Of a stretch of DNA of 64,000 nucleotides, positions 55,950 through 64,000 are shown one piece after another. Numbering within the stretch: the stretch's first letter is position 1; the number at the start of each line of letters is the position of its first letter. Made by a program: the position numbers and the translations under genes. The stretch lies in the NCBI GenBank assembly GCA_036245805.1, contig BTRK01000004.1, positions 37,412,907 to 37,476,906 of the forward strand, given 5' to 3'. The stretch comes from Pristionchus mayeri (taxonomy: Eukaryota; Nematoda; Chromadorea; Rhabditida; Neodiplogasteridae). A model generated the notes under the pieces. It had not been told where the DNA came from. It ran no database searches and saw only the letters and a program-made list of their open reading frames with translations.

Positions 55950-56323
55950 ATGACGGCGGTCGCGTAAGAATCGAGCAATGACCTGAAGGACCTGGCACAT
56001 CGATTTTTCTTTGCGTTGAATCGATCGGCAATCGATAGAATGCCTTCCACCGAGCTATCTATAACAGTGCAAGCATTAGTTTTGTAAATTTCGAGTTCTG
56101 AAGCTAATCTGGAGCTCCAAAAAACATACCATTCAATTCATACAGAGAGCTGTAGACAACATTAGGAAACTGAACGAATTTCTGTAAAATGCTATGAATT
56201 AAACATAATCGAGCGGCCAAAAACCTTGTGATTCAATTCCTTGATCTCGATTTCATGTTGCCCGCTCTCTTTGAACTGTCCGTATAGCATAGTCTTGAAG
56301 GTGGGCGAGATAAGAGCGAGAAC
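55950..56323 (-). pseudogene. BTB/POZ domain gene fragment
   Basis: BTB domains mediate dimerisation and, in worms, often recruit substrates to cullin-3 ligases. Exons on the minus strand: 56,323-56,225 (VLALISPTFKTMLYGQFKES), 56,181-56,130 (KFVQFPNVVYSSLYELN) and 56,058 to about 55,950 (SSVEGILSIADRFNAKKNRC). They match the order of the BTB fold: the 'S-F--M--G-F-ES' block, the 'F--FL--VY' block and the 'V--IL-IADRF' block. The first two joins are in phase. The start of the domain, upstream of 56,323, was not found, and the duplication has split the locus. Confidence 0.65.
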
Positions 56324-56416
56324 CTGAGCATACGAATTCTGTTCTAAATAAGTCACACTTTTCCACAAAAGCGTTCCATTATTTATTTATTTATTTTATT
56401 AATGCAATTATTGTAG

Positions 56417-56562
56417 GCTTTTGGCACCTGGTCCTTGGCACTACTCGTGCCCATTCCAGCGCTGTCTTCCAGCCGATTGCGCCCTAGGGTCTCCACAACG
56501 CGCAGACGATGATGTTTGGAACGTTGGCCAACGACAACGCCATCAAGACAGCCTTCATCTGA
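56417..56562 (+). pseudogene. PIAPKG terminal exon, copy B
   Basis: Second copy from the 840-bp duplication. A one-base change turns the codon after APK from AAG to TAG in the PIAPKG frame (gcgccctagggtc versus gcgcccaagggtc), so this copy is interrupted. Confidence 0.45.
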
Positions 56563-56814
56563 TGAGCGATGTGATCTTTGGTCTTCGATTATTTTTTTCT
56601 AACTTTGTGAATGTGAGGTTTTTTTGTATCAAGCGATTGAATGCCCTTTAACAAAATGAAACTTTTTGGTTTCGTTTAATTGCCCAGTTGAAACATAATT
56701 TTTCTCAAATATTACTTGACATTTGAACCGCCTAAAAATTGGTTGGTATTTTATCTTTGATATCCGCAGTTACATGGAAGATCATTATTACGTAGAAAAC
56801 TGCAAAAAACTTTT

Positions 56815-56892
56815 GCACCATGTAGATTTCGAACCCACAACTGGTAAAAGTCAACGATAGTGCGCAATCCACTGCGCTACGGAACGTGTTTT
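56815..56892 (-). pseudogene. tRNA-like sequence (SINE head or tRNA relic)
   Basis: On the minus strand, TAGCGCAGTGGATTGCGC fits a tRNA D arm and box A, and GTGGGTTCGAAATCTAC fits a T arm and box B. The acceptor and anticodon stems do not pair, so this is not a working tRNA. The two internal promoter boxes suggest a tRNA-derived SINE or tRNA pseudogene. Confidence 0.5.
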
Positions 56893-57894
56893 CGTGTGTG
56901 CTCGAAATCATTGACTATTTTGGGAGCCGAATGAGCGGATTTTACGTGGTAAACCCTAAGGTCAGCTTAGGGTCTTAGGAAGCAAATATCGGAACTTTTT
57001 AGAACGTATTCGGGAAACCCTCGGTGATCCCTAGGAAGTAATGACGGCGAATTTCAACTCTGGATCCTTTGCATTTGCTCGAGAAAATCTTTCGCCTTTT
57101 ACTAAAGATTTCCGTGCAAAGGATCAAACTATGAGTATCACTCATTTTTTGGAATCCCCTCGAAAGAGCGGGATAAAAGTCAGTCAAATCCAGTGAATTC
57201 TGATGAATTCTTCACTGAAATAGCGAGAATCAGTGCTCCATGATCTGTTCATATAGTGTACACTCATTAGTGCATCCCCTCTGGCAGCGCTGACTCGAAT
57301 CCGCCCGGTCCAATGGTCGTATCGCCCTCAATTGCCGTCACTCTCATTCAGCATCGGATTAAAATCCCAAGTTTGAGGTTTTTGTACAAACTGGCTCGTC
57401 GAAAGACGTGGCTAGAAACCACCAAATTTTGGACCTGCCTCTCCTAGGAGAGGCCAATAATGCATGAATCGATCGAAATGAAAAGTTGTTGTCTGAATGA
57501 TGCTGTCTTCTGGCCCCAACAACGATGTCATCTGACGTGTTTTTTGTGCATATTTCATGTGGAAATAGCGATAAAGAATGTCCCTTCATTCCCCCTGCAG
57601 AAACAGTGAAGATTTGAAGAACAGTGAAAATCTCGAAAATGACGATTTCTGTCCATTTTGATGAAATCTGAAATAAAGTACAGTATTCAGTAATTTTTTC
57701 GAGAATGTTGAATCTTCTTTCCCCTGCAGAAATGGCATGAAAAGAGGGCCAGAGGGAGAGACGGAGGGAGGGCTAGAGGCGGGGGGAGGCTGGGTGAGGG
57801 AGTGGGCGTGGTCGAGAGAGCGAGAGGTGGTCCCTTACCCGCGGATTCTAGTCTTTGCGTAGTTTTAAAATTTGTTTGTTGTCGATTCAACAGT
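56893..57894. other. No gene seen
   Basis: AT-rich sequence, then a purine-rich stretch (57,737-57,835). Immediately upstream of the U2-like segment lies 'ggtggtcccttacccgcgga' at about 57,826-57,845, roughly 50-70 bp before it. That is where an snRNA proximal sequence element would sit if this were a true U2 gene. I could not match it to a known element. Confidence 0.4.
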
Positions 57895-57932
57895 TTCGCT
57901 TCTCGGCCCTTTGGCTAAGATCAAAGTGTAGT
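57895..57932 (+). ncRNA. 5' end of U2 snRNA fused to a LINE tail
   Basis: 57,895-57,931 matches nucleotides 1-37 of U2 snRNA with two substitutions: TTCGCTTCTCGGCCCTTTGG then CTAAGATCAAAGTGTAGT. This covers stem-loop I and most of the branch-site recognition element, whose conserved GUAGUA reads GTAGTT. U2 similarity stops there; no Sm site or 3' stem-loops follow. From about 57,950 the sequence (ttaccgtatccc...) matches the 3' UTR of the LINE at 61,187 onward. Best explained as a chimeric retrocopy, with the reverse transcriptase jumping from LINE RNA to U2 RNA. An insertion into a U2 gene is the alternative. Confidence 0.75.
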
Positions 57933-57939
57933 TGACTAG

Positions 57940-59025
57940 TTTTATCTGCTAATTACCGTATCCCTCCTCTCCCATCCTTTGACCAACCTCGAGTGAGTAG
58001 CCGTTAGCGATCCTGGGGGCTGCTCGCTCGTTGTATAGGTCATCTAGGATATCCATTCTTACTCCACATTAATCTTTGATCTCTTCACTCATAATATTAC
58101 TGTATGTACTATCGTGTTTCACGATCTCGTTATTGATCTTTGATCACTATTCACTCACAATATTTGCATGTATGCACTTATTTTCTCGACCTCGTAAGAG
58201 GAATTGCTCTGGTCTTCATTATTGAAGATAAACTTGATCTCTTGGGAAAAGTGGGGTAGAGTAGCTTATTTTCCTGTGTGCTGTCGCACACAGCACACAG
58301 CACACAGGATCAAGAGTTGGATCCAGAGTTGAAGCTAAGAGGAGAGGGAAGTATGAGTGGAGAGGGAATTAGGGGAGATTGAGCTAAGGGGAGAGGGAGT
58401 GAAGGGGAAGGGAGTAAAGGGAGATAGAGCTATGGGGAGAGGGAAGTGTGATGGGAGAGAGAGTGAAGGGGAGAGGGAAGTGTGAGGGGAGAGGGAAGTG
58501 CGAACCACGTATCGACCGAAGGTCACTAGTTAATCTAATTAATTTAAAATTAAATGAATATATTTTCGACAATTACTATTTGAATTATAGATCTCTACAC
58601 ATCGGCAAAAGTCTGCTCATCGATTGATCTCAACTGAGTGCTTTTTTGTTCCAATTCTGAAACTTATCTCAACTCTCTCCACTGTGCGTCTTCTATGAGA
58701 GACTTTTCGACTCGGTGAACATATGCTTGGCAAATTGCAAAAATTTGAAATCGTCTAAAATGGAGATTGCGCTAAGGGGAGAGGGAAGTGTGAAGGGAGA
58801 TGGAGTGAATGGGAGAGGGAAGTGTGAGGGGAGAGGAATTGTAAGGGGAGATGGAGTGAATGGGAGAGGGAGTTAGGGGGGATTGAGCTAAGAGGAGAGG
58901 GAAGTATGAGTGGAGGGTGAGTGAAGGGGAAAGGAGGGAGATAGAGCTAACGGGAGAGGGAAGTGAGTGGCATATGTCCCTAAAACTAAACAACTTTTGG
59001 GATTTTGACGAGTAGAGGGATCTTG
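57940..59025 (+). mobile_element. LINE 3' tail (copy A) joined to the U2 head
   Basis: Blocks in the same order as in 61,187-62,338: 'taccgtatccct', 'gcgatcctggggg', 'tctttgatct', then near-identical sequence from about 58,226, starting 'gataaacttgatctctt' and including the hairpin 'cctgtgtgctgtcgcacaca'. It ends at 'gacgagtagaggga', exactly where copy B ends too, so the roughly 800-bp terminal segment may be part of the element tail. Confidence 0.6.
58226..59025 (+). repeat. Direct repeat D1 (pair with 61,540-62,338)
   Basis: Near-identical to 61,540-62,338. Contains a 34-bp hairpin, two polypurine tracts, 'cgaaccacgtatcgaccgaa' and the 'tgtgcgtcttctatgagaga' block found in other dispersed repeats. 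The two copies flank the LINE reverse transcriptase like terminal direct repeats. Confidence 0.85.
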
Positions 59026-61123
59026 AGACCCATCGCCCTCCTCCCCACACTCGCGAAGGTATACGGTAACTGCTTGTCAGCCCGGCTAACCTCGTGGGCG
59101 TGTGGGAATGGTCGGATTTCCCGAGCGCAGAAAGGATTTCTGCCCTTCCGTGGTTGTCTGGAGCACAACCACTTACTGCAATCGTGCATTCCAGAAGGAA
59201 GAAGAAGAATCTGGCCTGTGCTTTCCTCGACCTCACCAACGCCTTCGGGAGTGTGCCTCACTCTACCATCAGGGAGTCCCTCTCCTGGCTCGGTCTCTCT
59301 CCCTCCGCCATCGCTCTACTGGAGGATTCCTACCACGGATCGACCACCCGGATTCGCACCTCCGACGGCCCCACTGCCCCCATCCCCATTCAGTCCGGGG
59401 TAGTGCAGGGCTCTCCCCTCTCCTCTTCAATCTCGCCCTCGAACCCATGCTGAGAGCAGTAGCCGCGGTTGACCCTGGCTACAGTACCCTCGGACACGTC
59501 ATCTCTACTCTCGCCTACGCCGATGATCTCGCTGTAGTTGCTCTCTCTGGTGACACTCTGCAGAAGCAGCTCAATCGGATTGGCGAGATGGCCGAGTGGA
59601 GTGGCCTGCGGTTCAACCCGAAGAAGTCTGCTACCGTATCCCTGGCAGGCCGGAAGAACACCTTGACCCCCTTCTCCCTCCAAGGGAATCTCCTCCCTTC
59701 TCTCGCTGATGGACAGGAGTACCGTCATCTGGGAGTCCCCACTGGAACCAACACTTTCCCATCTGGATTGGAGGTGATCTCGAAGATGAAGGCTCAGCTC
59801 GAGAAGGTCGACTCCTTCCTTTTTCTACCCCTGGCAGAAATTCGATGCCCTCCGCTCTTTCATCCTCCCCCAGATCTCGTTCCACCTCCTCCATGGGAAC
59901 GTCCCCAAGAAGCCACTCATCGAGTTGGACAAGATGATCAAGAGACTGGGGAAGAAGTGGCTCGGCGTCCCCACTCGTGCTTCGAATGAGATACTGTATC
60001 TCGGCTTCGCTGAGGGAGGCCAGTCCCTCATTCCCCTCTCCCTTCTCGCCGATGTCTCCATGATCGCCCATGCTGCCTCTCTCCTCCATTCCCGCGACCC
60101 CGCAGTTGCCGATCTCTCCTACCGTACTGCCCGGGAGGTCGCAGGGACGCGAGCCAAGAAGACAGTGACGCCCTCGCAGCTGGCTGACTACCTCTCTGGT
60201 TCGACTGGAGGCCTGTTTGGAGCGGATACGCATGATGTCAACTCGCTGTGGACATCGGCGCGGGCGGCGACCCGACGACTCTCGACTACGGTAGACGTCT
60301 CGTGGTACTGTAGGTCAGGGGGTGCCCTCTTCCCTTCTCTCAACGGCACCCCTCTGAACCCACAGACCACGCAGCAGACTCTACTCTCAGCGATCCGAGC
60401 CTCCTACTCTCCACTCTCAAGGCCAAGAGAGATCAAGGATCATCCTACCGTACTCCTCATGATCCACTCCCATCCAACGACTGGGTACGCGACGGACGTT
60501 TCCTTCGTTTCTGTGACTGGAGATTCACCCACAGAGCGAGGCTCAATCTTCTCCCTCTCAACGCAGCCAGGAGATTCGATCCCAACTGTGACCGCCGTTG
60601 CCGGAGATGTGGATCCCCCCTCGAGACCCTGAACCATGTCCTATCCTCATGCACCCCAAACCTCCCGGAAATTCGAAAAAGGCACAACATGATTCACGAT
60701 AGAGTCAAAAAAGCGATTAGAATTCGCCCAGGAATCACTGTAAAGCACGATAGTACGGTAGACGGATGTGGGGCACTGAGGCCAGATGTGGTGTTGGTTG
60801 ATGAGAACTTCCGATCGGTTGTCATTCTAGATATTCACTGCCCGTTTGACAACGACGAGAGTGCAATCGATCGAGCCCACGCCATCAAAGCCCAGAAGTA
60901 CGAGCCCATCTGCCAGCACTACACGACGAAGGGATACGAGACACGGTACCACTCACTGGTAGTCACGGCGCTGGGTAGACTAGGAAGGGGGAGCACAGAA
61001 GCGCTAAAGGCCCTTCACATCCCTTCCTGGTACACCCAGTTGATGCTTAAACTCCTGGTAGCTGATTCCATCCAAGGCTCCAGGAACATTTACGCCCTTC
61101 ACATGACCGGCAAGGTCCAGTGA
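59026..61123 (+). pseudogene. R2/NeSL-type reverse transcriptase-endonuclease, frameshifted
   Basis: The protein would nick DNA with its restriction-like endonuclease and reverse-transcribe the element. Readable in order across at least four frames: RPIALLPTLAKVYGNCLSAR and QKGFLPFRGCLEHN; FLDLTNAFGSVPHSTI and SGVVQGSPLSS; STLAYADDLAVVAL and GLRFNPKKSATVSLAG; KRLGKKWLGVPTRASNEI. Then comes the C-terminal knuckle CRRCGSPLETLNHVLSSC and the endonuclease core RPDVVLVDENFRSVVILDIH...AHAIKAQKY, stopping at 61,123. Frame changes occur near 59,200, 59,420, 59,900 and 60,560. The N-terminal DNA-binding region is absent. It is not functional. Confidence 0.85.
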
Positions 61124-61539
61124 GGGTAGATCACTGCGTCCCTACGAGTTCAAAACACACCCGTAGGCTGGCAGGCCAGACCACCAGTTACCGTATCCCT
61201 TCCCTCTCCCGACCTGCCCACCACTAGAGTCGTCGAGAGGCCGTCTCCCATTGCTGCTGGCATGAGGCCTTAGTTTCGTACCTGCCACCACCATTACCCC
61301 ATTGTATCGATTTAATAACTAACTGTCACTTTACGTGCTATCGATGTATACTGTACTTATTCTACCGTAACTCTCTTTCTTTCCTGTCCCCCCTCTCTGC
61401 GTTGTTTCGTGGGCGATCCTCGGGGCCAATGTGGGGAGGCATCTTTGATCTTTGATCTCAGATCACTATCGTATTTATTACTATGCTACTATTTGCATTA
61501 CTCGCCCCGTATGGGGAAAAATAACATGGTCCCGATTTA

Positions 61540-62338
61540 TCGTGGATAAACTTGTAATCTCTTGTGAAAAGTGGGTAGAGTAGCTAATTTTCCTGTGTGC
61601 TGTCGCACACAGCACACAGCACACAGGATCCAGAGTTGGATCCAGAGTTGAAGCTAAGAAGAGAGGGAAGTATGAGTGGAGAGGGAATTAGGGGAGATTG
61701 AGCTAAGGGGAGAGGGAGTGAAGGGGAAGGGAGTAAAGGGAGATAGAGCTAAGGGGAGAGGGAAGTGTGATGGGAGAGAGAGTGAAGGGGAGAGGGAAGT
61801 GTGAGGGGAGAGGGAAGTGCGAACCACGTATCGACCGAAGGTCACTAGTTAATCTAATTAATTTAAAATTAAATGAATATTTTTTCGACAATTACTATTT
61901 GAATTATAGATCTCTACACATCGGCAACAGTCTGCTCATCGATTGATTTCAACTGAGTGCTTTTTTGTTCCAATTCTGAAACTTATCTCAACTCTCTCCA
62001 CTGTGCGTCTTCTATGAGAGACTTTTCGACTCGGTGAACATATGCTTGGCAAAGTGCAAAATTTGAAATCGTCTAAAACCGAGATTGCGCTAAGGGGAGA
62101 GGGAAGTGTGAAGGGAGATGGAGTGAATGGGAGAGGGAAGTGTGAGGGGAGAGGAATTGTAAGGGGAGATGGAGTGAATGGGAGAGGGAGTTAGGGGAGA
62201 TTGAGCTAAGAGGAGAGGGAAGTATGAGTGGAGGGTGAGTGAAGGGGAAAGGAGGGAGATAGAGCTAACGGGAGAGGGAAGTGAGTGGCATCTGTCTCTA
62301 AAACTAAACCACTTTTGGGATTTTGACGAGTAGAGGGA
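61540..62338 (+). repeat. Direct repeat D2
   Basis: Second copy of D1, following the LINE 3' UTR. It ends at the same 'gagtagaggga' position, beyond which unrelated sequence begins. Confidence 0.85.
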
Positions 62339-63290
62339 GGGGTGTGTATTTTTTACATATCGGATTACCACTCGGGATCAACGACCGGATGCCCTTATCC
62401 GTTTGCACGGGTCTCTGCCCGGATTTCCTACGAATGCCGGGTCTTCGCCCGGATTCCTTCGAATATATTTAATTTCGAATTCATTCGAATTACACGTTTA
62501 AATTTCGAATGCCCGGAAATCCGTTTGGCCGACCGGTGACCACTCAAGATCAGCCATATCCGTTCATGAGACGGATAAAGTTGATCAATTGAGTACCACG
62601 CGAGAGAGCTCAAATGGACACAACAGTACTCGACATGTAAAAAGGAAAAGACTGACTCTCTTCTCGCGCTCAATAACTCACCCACACTTTGTTTACATAA
62701 TAGGATCTGCCCCTTTCCGGGCGCTATAATAGATCCGTTCGCGCACACGGAAATGACTGAAATATGCAAAACCCCTCTTACACATCGATATCGCTGTCTG
62801 GTTGTTAAATAACCACAATAAATACGACCATTTATGAGTCAATAACGTATTTTCTCTAAAAATACGTCCCTGCGTACGGATGCGCGGAAAACGGGCACTG
62901 TCTTATTTGTTTACATAAGCTCAAACCATAAATTATCACTATCGTACCGAACAAATATTGCGGAACGAATTCGGTACGGTTCAGTATCATACCGAATCTG
63001 TGTTTAGCGAGTAGAAAAACATTCAAAATTCAACTTCATGAGTCGTTATTATACTCATTGCGTACCTTATCGCTTCCCTATTGCGATTTGATTTTTTGAA
63101 AAAAATAAAAATAAATAATTTTGCCAGAATTTGGCAAAAACGATAAAATTATGGTAGCCGGTTGTGCAAATTACAATTTGCCAAAAAGGATTTGTCAGCA
63201 TTCAGACTTTCCCATCATTTTTCCACAATTTTCGGTTGTTTGTCATGTTATATTGTTCGAATTGTCGATTTTTCTGCTTCAGCGAGCTGG
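62339..63290. other. No gene recognised
   Basis: Includes a region with repeated 'gcccggatt' and 'ttcgaat' motifs (62,395-62,520) and 'ttcggtacggttcagtatca' near 62,969. Nothing codes convincingly. Confidence 0.4.
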
Positions 63291-63292
63291 AG

Positions 63293-63366
63293 ACCCAGCG
63301 AGAGGCCGTTGGGATGCTGCTGCTCCGCCTGGAGCAGCAGCAGGGACGATTTTGGACGATAAGTTT
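63293..63366 (+). CDS. Single coiled-coil-like exon, gene unknown
   Basis: After TGCTTCAG the frame reads ELETQREAVGMLLLRLEQQQ then GRFWT, an amphipathic helix typical of coiled coils. No consensus donor follows directly and no other exon of the gene was linked. It could belong to a gene extending beyond the segments recognised here. Confidence 0.35.
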
Positions 63367-63762
63367 TCTTTTCATTTCTTTTCTTTTAAATTCTTTTCTT
63401 CTCTTGGCATTTTTCAGGTAATTTGCTTCGAGCTGGCGTGGGGGTAGCCCCAAGTGGCCCCCACGCGGAATACGCACGTGGCAGATAGTGGATAAGTTAG
63501 GTTCGTATGTTTTTCCTCTTTTTGTTGCAAAATTTATTGTTTAGTCGCTCGACAGTGCATTTATAATGATTAAAAACGAGTGAATGCGAATCTGGAAGGC
63601 GAATCCATGCCGAATTTTTAATTTGACTCCCGCATCTCGCTGTTTTTCATATTGCAAAACGATGAAACGCGTGTGTTCGTAATATCACTGTTACTGCTTC
63701 GTCACTCACTTTACTTTTGGTTCAACTTTTCGATTGCAGTCGCGTCGGCCCCCCTGGCTCGC

Positions 63763-63849
63763 ATGAGCGTACTCGCCGTTTCTCTTACGACCATCAACAA
63801 TGCCGAGAAGCGCGGAAAGCGCCAGGTCCTCGTCCGCCCTTGCTCCAAG
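63763..63849 (+). CDS. rps-22: Ribosomal protein uS8 (RPS15A/RPS22), first coding exon
   Basis: Small-subunit cytosolic ribosomal protein. The exon reads [20 protein letters not shown] then QVLVRPCSK and stops at a GTTCGC donor. [18 protein letters not shown] is the highly conserved N terminus of uS8. The family normally begins M(V/A)RMNVLA; here the codon at the expected initiator position is CTG (CTGGCTCGCATG), so the first in-frame ATG is the conserved fourth residue. The exon is preceded by CGATTGCAG, a good cis- or trans-splice acceptor. The rest of the gene lies beyond the window. VSLTT replaces the usual DALNA-like stretch, so this could be a diverged paralogue or an early pseudogene. 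Confidence 0.8.
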
Positions 63850-64000
63850 GTTCGCTTTCTTTACTTCTTTTCGTGTGTTCTTCACAGCGATCTTCTATTT
63901 TATTTTTATTTCTTTTTGAACTCGTCTGTGAGCTGGTTTATTAAAATTAAATGAGCAAATGCGTTTCTCCAAGGCGAATCTATGCCGGATTTTTCGTTTG

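Larger units (their letters stand above)
55385..56562. repeat. 840-bp direct duplication
   Basis: About 55,350-55,945 is repeated at about 56,190-56,785, for example ATGGCACCTGGTCCTTGG at 55,581 and 56,421. Each unit carries a BTB exon on the minus strand and the PIAPKG terminal exon on the plus strand. The copies differ by single substitutions and one-base indels. Between them lie further BTB exons present only once. Confidence 0.8.
59026..62338 (+). mobile_element. R2/NeSL-type LINE with restriction-like endonuclease, 5'-truncated (copy B)
   Basis: Begins abruptly inside the reverse transcriptase, directly after D1, as expected for incomplete target-primed reverse transcription. It contains the polymerase remnant, the zinc knuckle and restriction-like endonuclease, a 3' UTR of at least 400 bp, and D2. 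Elements of this group are usually site-specific (28S genes for R2, spliced-leader genes for NeSL-1). Confidence 0.8.

Noticed and set aside
58260..58305. Hairpin 'cctgtgtgctgtcgcacacagcac' considered as a transcription terminator
   Set aside because: No U-run follows and it lies in a repeated retroelement tail in eukaryotic DNA; a bacterial-type terminator is not meaningful here.
58330..58570. Ser/Pro/Leu-rich open frames over GGGGAGAGGGA tracts (also 61,650-61,890, 58,770-59,240, 62,090-62,370)
   Set aside because: Same compositional artefact; identical in both direct repeats and without start context or homology.
63151..63260. Frame starting MVAGCANYNLPKRICQ considered as a THAP-like zinc finger
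   Set aside because: Only the first cysteine-containing segment is reminiscent; the remaining zinc ligands and the conserved Trp/Pro pattern are absent.

Overview
This window looks like nuclear DNA of a nematode, most likely a rhabditid of the Caenorhabditis/Pristionchus side of the tree. The case rests on a divergent nematode-type nuclear hormone receptor, a RIC-3-like acetylcholine-receptor chaperone, an expanded-family CK1/TTBK-like kinase, a BTB fragment, very short introns (about 43-120 bp) with GT...TTNCAG borders, and a mobile-element set (RTE LINE, R2/NeSL-type LINE, Ty3/gypsy, BEL/Pao, Tc1/mariner, foldback MITEs) typical of nematodes. The species cannot be read from the sequence. 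Genes were assembled by hand from exon reading frames and splice-site phase, so borders are predictions.

Layout. 1-6.7 kb: a nuclear hormone receptor gene (+, 1,470-6,505) with an apparently intact RTE LINE (-) in one intron. 8.2-9.2 kb: 3' end of an unidentified small basic-protein gene (-). 10.9-16.3 kb: dispersed repeat cassettes carrying short conserved coding-like segments, plus a detached inverted copy of the receptor's 5' region. 16.3-19.4 kb: an inverted, decayed copy of the receptor, interrupted in the same intron by a dead Tc1/mariner element. 20.5-23 kb: a ric-3-like gene (-). 24-27 kb: rearranged BEL/Pao remnants. 27.5-32.7 kb: a complete but damaged Ty3/gypsy element with 5-bp target duplication.

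29.5-45.1 kb is dominated by two abutting giant palindromes. The first (arms 5.35 kb, spacer 549 bp, centre about 35,086) duplicates two thirds of the Ty3/gypsy element plus flanking repeats in inverted orientation. The second (arms about 2.1 kb, centre about 42,969) is a foldback made of a polypurine satellite, a captured last exon and two nested TA-flanked inverted-repeat elements. They meet at a run of 11 G.

45.4-49.2 kb: a 12-exon kinase gene (-) and a lysine/glutamate-rich coiled-coil coding region just downstream, possibly one transcription unit. 50-54.4 kb: a third palindrome between polypurine tracts, a short unidentified multi-exon gene (+), another captured-exon polypurine unit and a MITE. 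54.7-55.3 kb: a 246-bp satellite built on a GCGAAGC-capped hairpin. 55.4-56.9 kb: an 840-bp direct duplication with BTB-domain fragments and the recurring cassette. 57.9-62.3 kb: the first 37 nt of a U2 snRNA joined to the 3' tail of an R2/NeSL-type LINE, followed by a frameshifted 5'-truncated copy of such a LINE, each followed by the same roughly 800-bp sequence. The window ends in the first coding exon of ribosomal protein uS8.

The strongest unusual signals are the paired giant palindromes joined at a polypurine/G-run, the U2-LINE chimera, the GCGAAGC satellite, and the two receptor copies hit by different transposons in the same intron. No prokaryotic features, CRISPR arrays or operators are present.
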